From Muriicola marianensis (GTDB lineage: Bacteria > Bacteroidota > Bacteroidia > Flavobacteriales > Flavobacteriaceae), in assembly GCF_014638095.1 (NCBI RefSeq), contig NZ_BMFH01000001.1, positions 1,497,227-1,561,226 on the forward strand: DNA of 64,000 nt. The letters run 5' to 3'. Positions 62,442 to 64,000 of the stretch are shown here, piece by piece. Numbering within the stretch: the first letter of the stretch is position 1; every line of letters begins with the position of its first letter. A program made the position numbers and the translations under genes. The notes under the pieces were generated by a model. That model was not told the origin of the DNA and did not search any database. It saw only the letters and a program-made list of their open reading frames with translations.

Positions 62442-63589
62442 ATAGTACTATGAGTCGAAATGTCCTATTTACCTGTCTTATCCTGGCGGCAATCCTCCCG
62501 TTAGGATGCAAGAACAAAGTACAGGAAACTGAGCCCGGGAACGGGAGATCTGAGGAAATGATCACCCTGTCAACAGTACAATTTGATGAGGGCCAAATGC
62601 AACTCGGCTCCCCGGAGGAGCGCGATTTTCCCAACATTGTTCAGGCTACCGGCATGATCGATGTGCCTCCCCAGAACAAAGCTGTGGTAAGTGCCATTCT
62701 GGGCGGATATATCAAAGAAACTCCACTTCTTATAGGAGATGAGGTCAAAAAAGGACAGACGCTGCTGGTCCTGGAGAATCCGGAATTCATCAGCTTGCAG
62801 CAGGAATATCTAAAGGCCGGGCAAGATCTCAAATTCCTGGAATCAGACTATGAGAGACAAAAACAACTGCTGGCAGAAAATATCTCCTCTCAAAAGAGTT
62901 TTCTCAAGGCAGAAAGTGAGTACAAAGGAAATTTGGCACGTTACAGTGCCCTGAAGGAGAAACTGCTCATGCTGAATTTTTCGCTTCCCGAAATAGAAAG
63001 TGGAACCATCAGGTCTACATCGAGGATCTTTTCACCCATTTCAGGCAGCGTCACCAAAATAAATGTCTCAAAAGGGATGTACGTCTCTCCGGCAGACGAG
63101 ATCATGGAGATCACGGATAATGACCACATCCACCTCGAATTGAATGTGTTTGAAAAAGACATCATGAAACTGAGCAAAGAGCAACCTATACACTTTACGA
63201 TCCCCGAGGCTTCTGATGAAGTCTTTGAGGCCCAAGTCTACCTGATAGGTACGCATATTGAGGCGAATCGCACGGTGAAGGTACACGCCCATCTGAAGGA
63301 AGAGGACCACCACAGATTCTTAACCGGGATGTTCGTTGAGGCCGGTATCATTACTTCCCAGGACAAAAAACTTTCCCTACCGGATGCCGCTATTGCCGGG
63401 ATTGATGACACCAATTACGTACTCAGGCTTGTTGAAAAAAAGGATGACGGCTATGTGTTTGAAAAAGTAAGGATAGAAACCGGGCAAAGTTATGGGGGAT
63501 TTACGAGCGTAGAATTTGAAGCTGCGGGAGATGAGGATGAGACCTACCTTGTACAGGGAGCCTTCTCACTCTTGTCAAACGCTATGTGA
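62438..63589 (+). CDS. RND periplasmic adaptor (CzcB/CusB-type) lipoprotein
   Basis: A 383-residue adaptor. A lipoprotein signal (VLFTCLILAAILPLGC, lipid-bearing Cys near residue 20) anchors it in the membrane. Then come the barrel-sandwich halves (VVSAILGGYIKETPLLIGDE, VKKGQTLLVLENPEFI; and IFSPISGSVTKINVSKGMYV), a coiled-coil hairpin between (YLKAGQDLKFLESDYERQKQ), and a membrane-proximal domain. It links the pump to the outer-membrane factor. Its ATG overlaps the stop of the pump fusion by 4 bp (ATGA), so translation is coupled. Order pump-OMF then adaptor is unusual compared with CBA operons. Confidence 0.92.
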   Translation: MNSTMSRNVLFTCLILAAILPLGCKNKVQETEPGNGRSEEMITLSTVQFDEGQMQLGSPEERDFPNIVQATGMIDVPPQNKAVVSAILGGYIKETPLLIGDEVKKGQTLLVLENPEFISLQQEYLKAGQDLKFLESDYERQKQLLAENISSQKSFLKAESEYKGNLARYSALKEKLLMLNFSLPEIESGTIRSTSRIFSPISGSVTKINVSKGMYVSPADEIMEITDNDHIHLELNVFEKDIMKLSKEQPIHFTIPEASDEVFEAQVYLIGTHIEANRTVKVHAHLKEEDHHRFLTGMFVEAGIITSQDKKLSLPDAAIAGIDDTNYVLRLVEKKDDGYVFEKVRIETGQSYGGFTSVEFEAAGDEDETYLVQGAFSLLSNAM

Positions 63590-63596
63590 AAACGAC

Positions 63597-64000
63597 TTAG
63601 CCCAGACCCACATCAAGGGCCATCATAATGATAAATCCGCCGATAAAGCCCATGGTGGCGATGTCTGTATACTTATCCTGCTGAGTCTCCGGGATCACCT
63701 CTTCAACCACCACAAAGATCATAGCACCTGCTGCAAAGCTCAGGGCGTATGGCAAAATAGGTTGAAAAGTGAGTACGGCCCAGGCCCCTAACACGGCGGC
63801 AATAGGCTCGACTATGGCCGAAGACTGACCGTAAGTGAAACTCTTTAGCCTGCTGAGCCCCTGCCTGCGCAAAGGCATGGCAACGGCAAAACCTTCCGGG
63901 AAATTCTGCAGCCCTATTCCCAGGGCTAAGGCTACGGCTCCCCCTATATTGGCACCTTCGAACCCTGCGGCAACACCGCCGAATAAGACCCCTACCGCGA
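63597..64000 (-). CDS. ZIP-family metal transporter (5' end beyond window)
   Basis: The frame is open to the window edge, so the start is missing; 134 residues are seen. [18 protein letters not shown] is the ZIP helix 4 motif with E and P-E-G, where the common His is Gln; the helix 5 motif is [17 protein letters not shown]. Two more helices follow ([20 protein letters not shown], and [17 protein letters not shown]). ZIP proteins bring zinc or other divalent metals into the cytoplasm or move them across membranes. It converges with the efflux operon, 7 bp from the adaptor's stop. Confidence 0.85.
   Translation of the reverse strand, partial: AVGVLFGGVAAGFEGANIGGAVALALGIGLQNFPEGFAVAMPLRRQGLSRLKSFTYGQSSAIVEPIAAVLGAWAVLTFQPILPYALSFAAGAMIFVVVEEVIPETQQDKYTDIATMGFIGGFIIMMALDVGLG

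Noticed and set aside
1-64000. Transposase, prophage, toxin-antitoxin or defence system
   Set aside because: I looked for DDE, integrase and restriction motifs in the predicted proteins and saw none; the only mobility signs are the tRNA-linked remnants listed in findings.

Overview
The window reads as a chromosomal segment of a member of the Bacteroidota, most likely a marine Flavobacteriaceae. The evidence is: several exact TANNTTTG (-7) promoter motifs in front of genes, with little sign of Shine-Dalgarno sequences; lipoproteins and signal peptides ending in FSQ/LAQ-type sites; a sensor kinase with a regulator-propeller ectodomain and a hybrid kinase with AraC output; a DUF6090 protein; a lone TonB-receptor plug domain; tricorn-type S41 peptidase; and an RND pump fused to its outer-membrane factor. 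There is no ribosomal RNA, CRISPR array, prophage or recognisable transposase.

Layout. 1-9.2 kb: end of a VPS10/BNR-type secreted protein, ankyrin and zinc-ribbon proteins, a CBS protein, a membrane M28 peptidase overlapping an epimerase, a TPR protein, a lipoprotein GH37 trehalase and two small exported proteins. 9.2-17.6 kb: L-threonine dehydrogenase, a RimB-RimK fusion, a tightly overlapping polyamine operon (arginine decarboxylase, agmatinase, a deoxyhypusine-synthase-like enzyme, an acidic small protein, a VOC protein), and moaE-moaC. 17.7-29.6 kb: a membrane-anchored GH3 beta-glucosidase, then a signalling block on the minus strand: two large histidine kinases, a CheY-like regulator and a regulator with a class III nucleotide cyclase output.

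29.6-30.5 kb is a non-coding patch with an 84-bp tandem repeat, three hairpins, tRNA-Arg(CCT) and a tRNA fragment interrupted by a 20-bp perfect palindrome. 30.5-43.7 kb: a second VPS10/BNR protein, CNNM/CBS transporter, vanadium-haloperoxidase-like lipoprotein, YfcC-type transporter, cupins and a hybrid two-component regulator. 43.9-45.4 kb: an A+T-rich DUF6090 gene lies between tRNA-Asn(GTT) and a decayed copy of the tRNA-Asn 3' end, which suggests an old small insertion. 45.5-55.7 kb: RseP, a SCO copper chaperone, feoA-feoB plus a 48-residue Cys-rich partner, DUF423, a plug-domain lipoprotein, tricorn peptidase. 55.8-64 kb: tandem PPK2 kinases and a metal-efflux operon (His-rich protein, CzcA-TolC fusion, CzcB-type adaptor), convergent with a ZIP transporter cut by the window end.

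Most of the window is ordinary flavobacterial core and accessory metabolism. The most interesting parts are the polyamine operon, whose DHS-like enzyme keeps the catalytic lysine but lacks other DHS active-site residues; the RND pump fused to an outer-membrane factor through an apparent internal signal peptide; the kinase with five copies of a sensor module; and a family of tRNA-linked hairpins that share a 12-nt loop.
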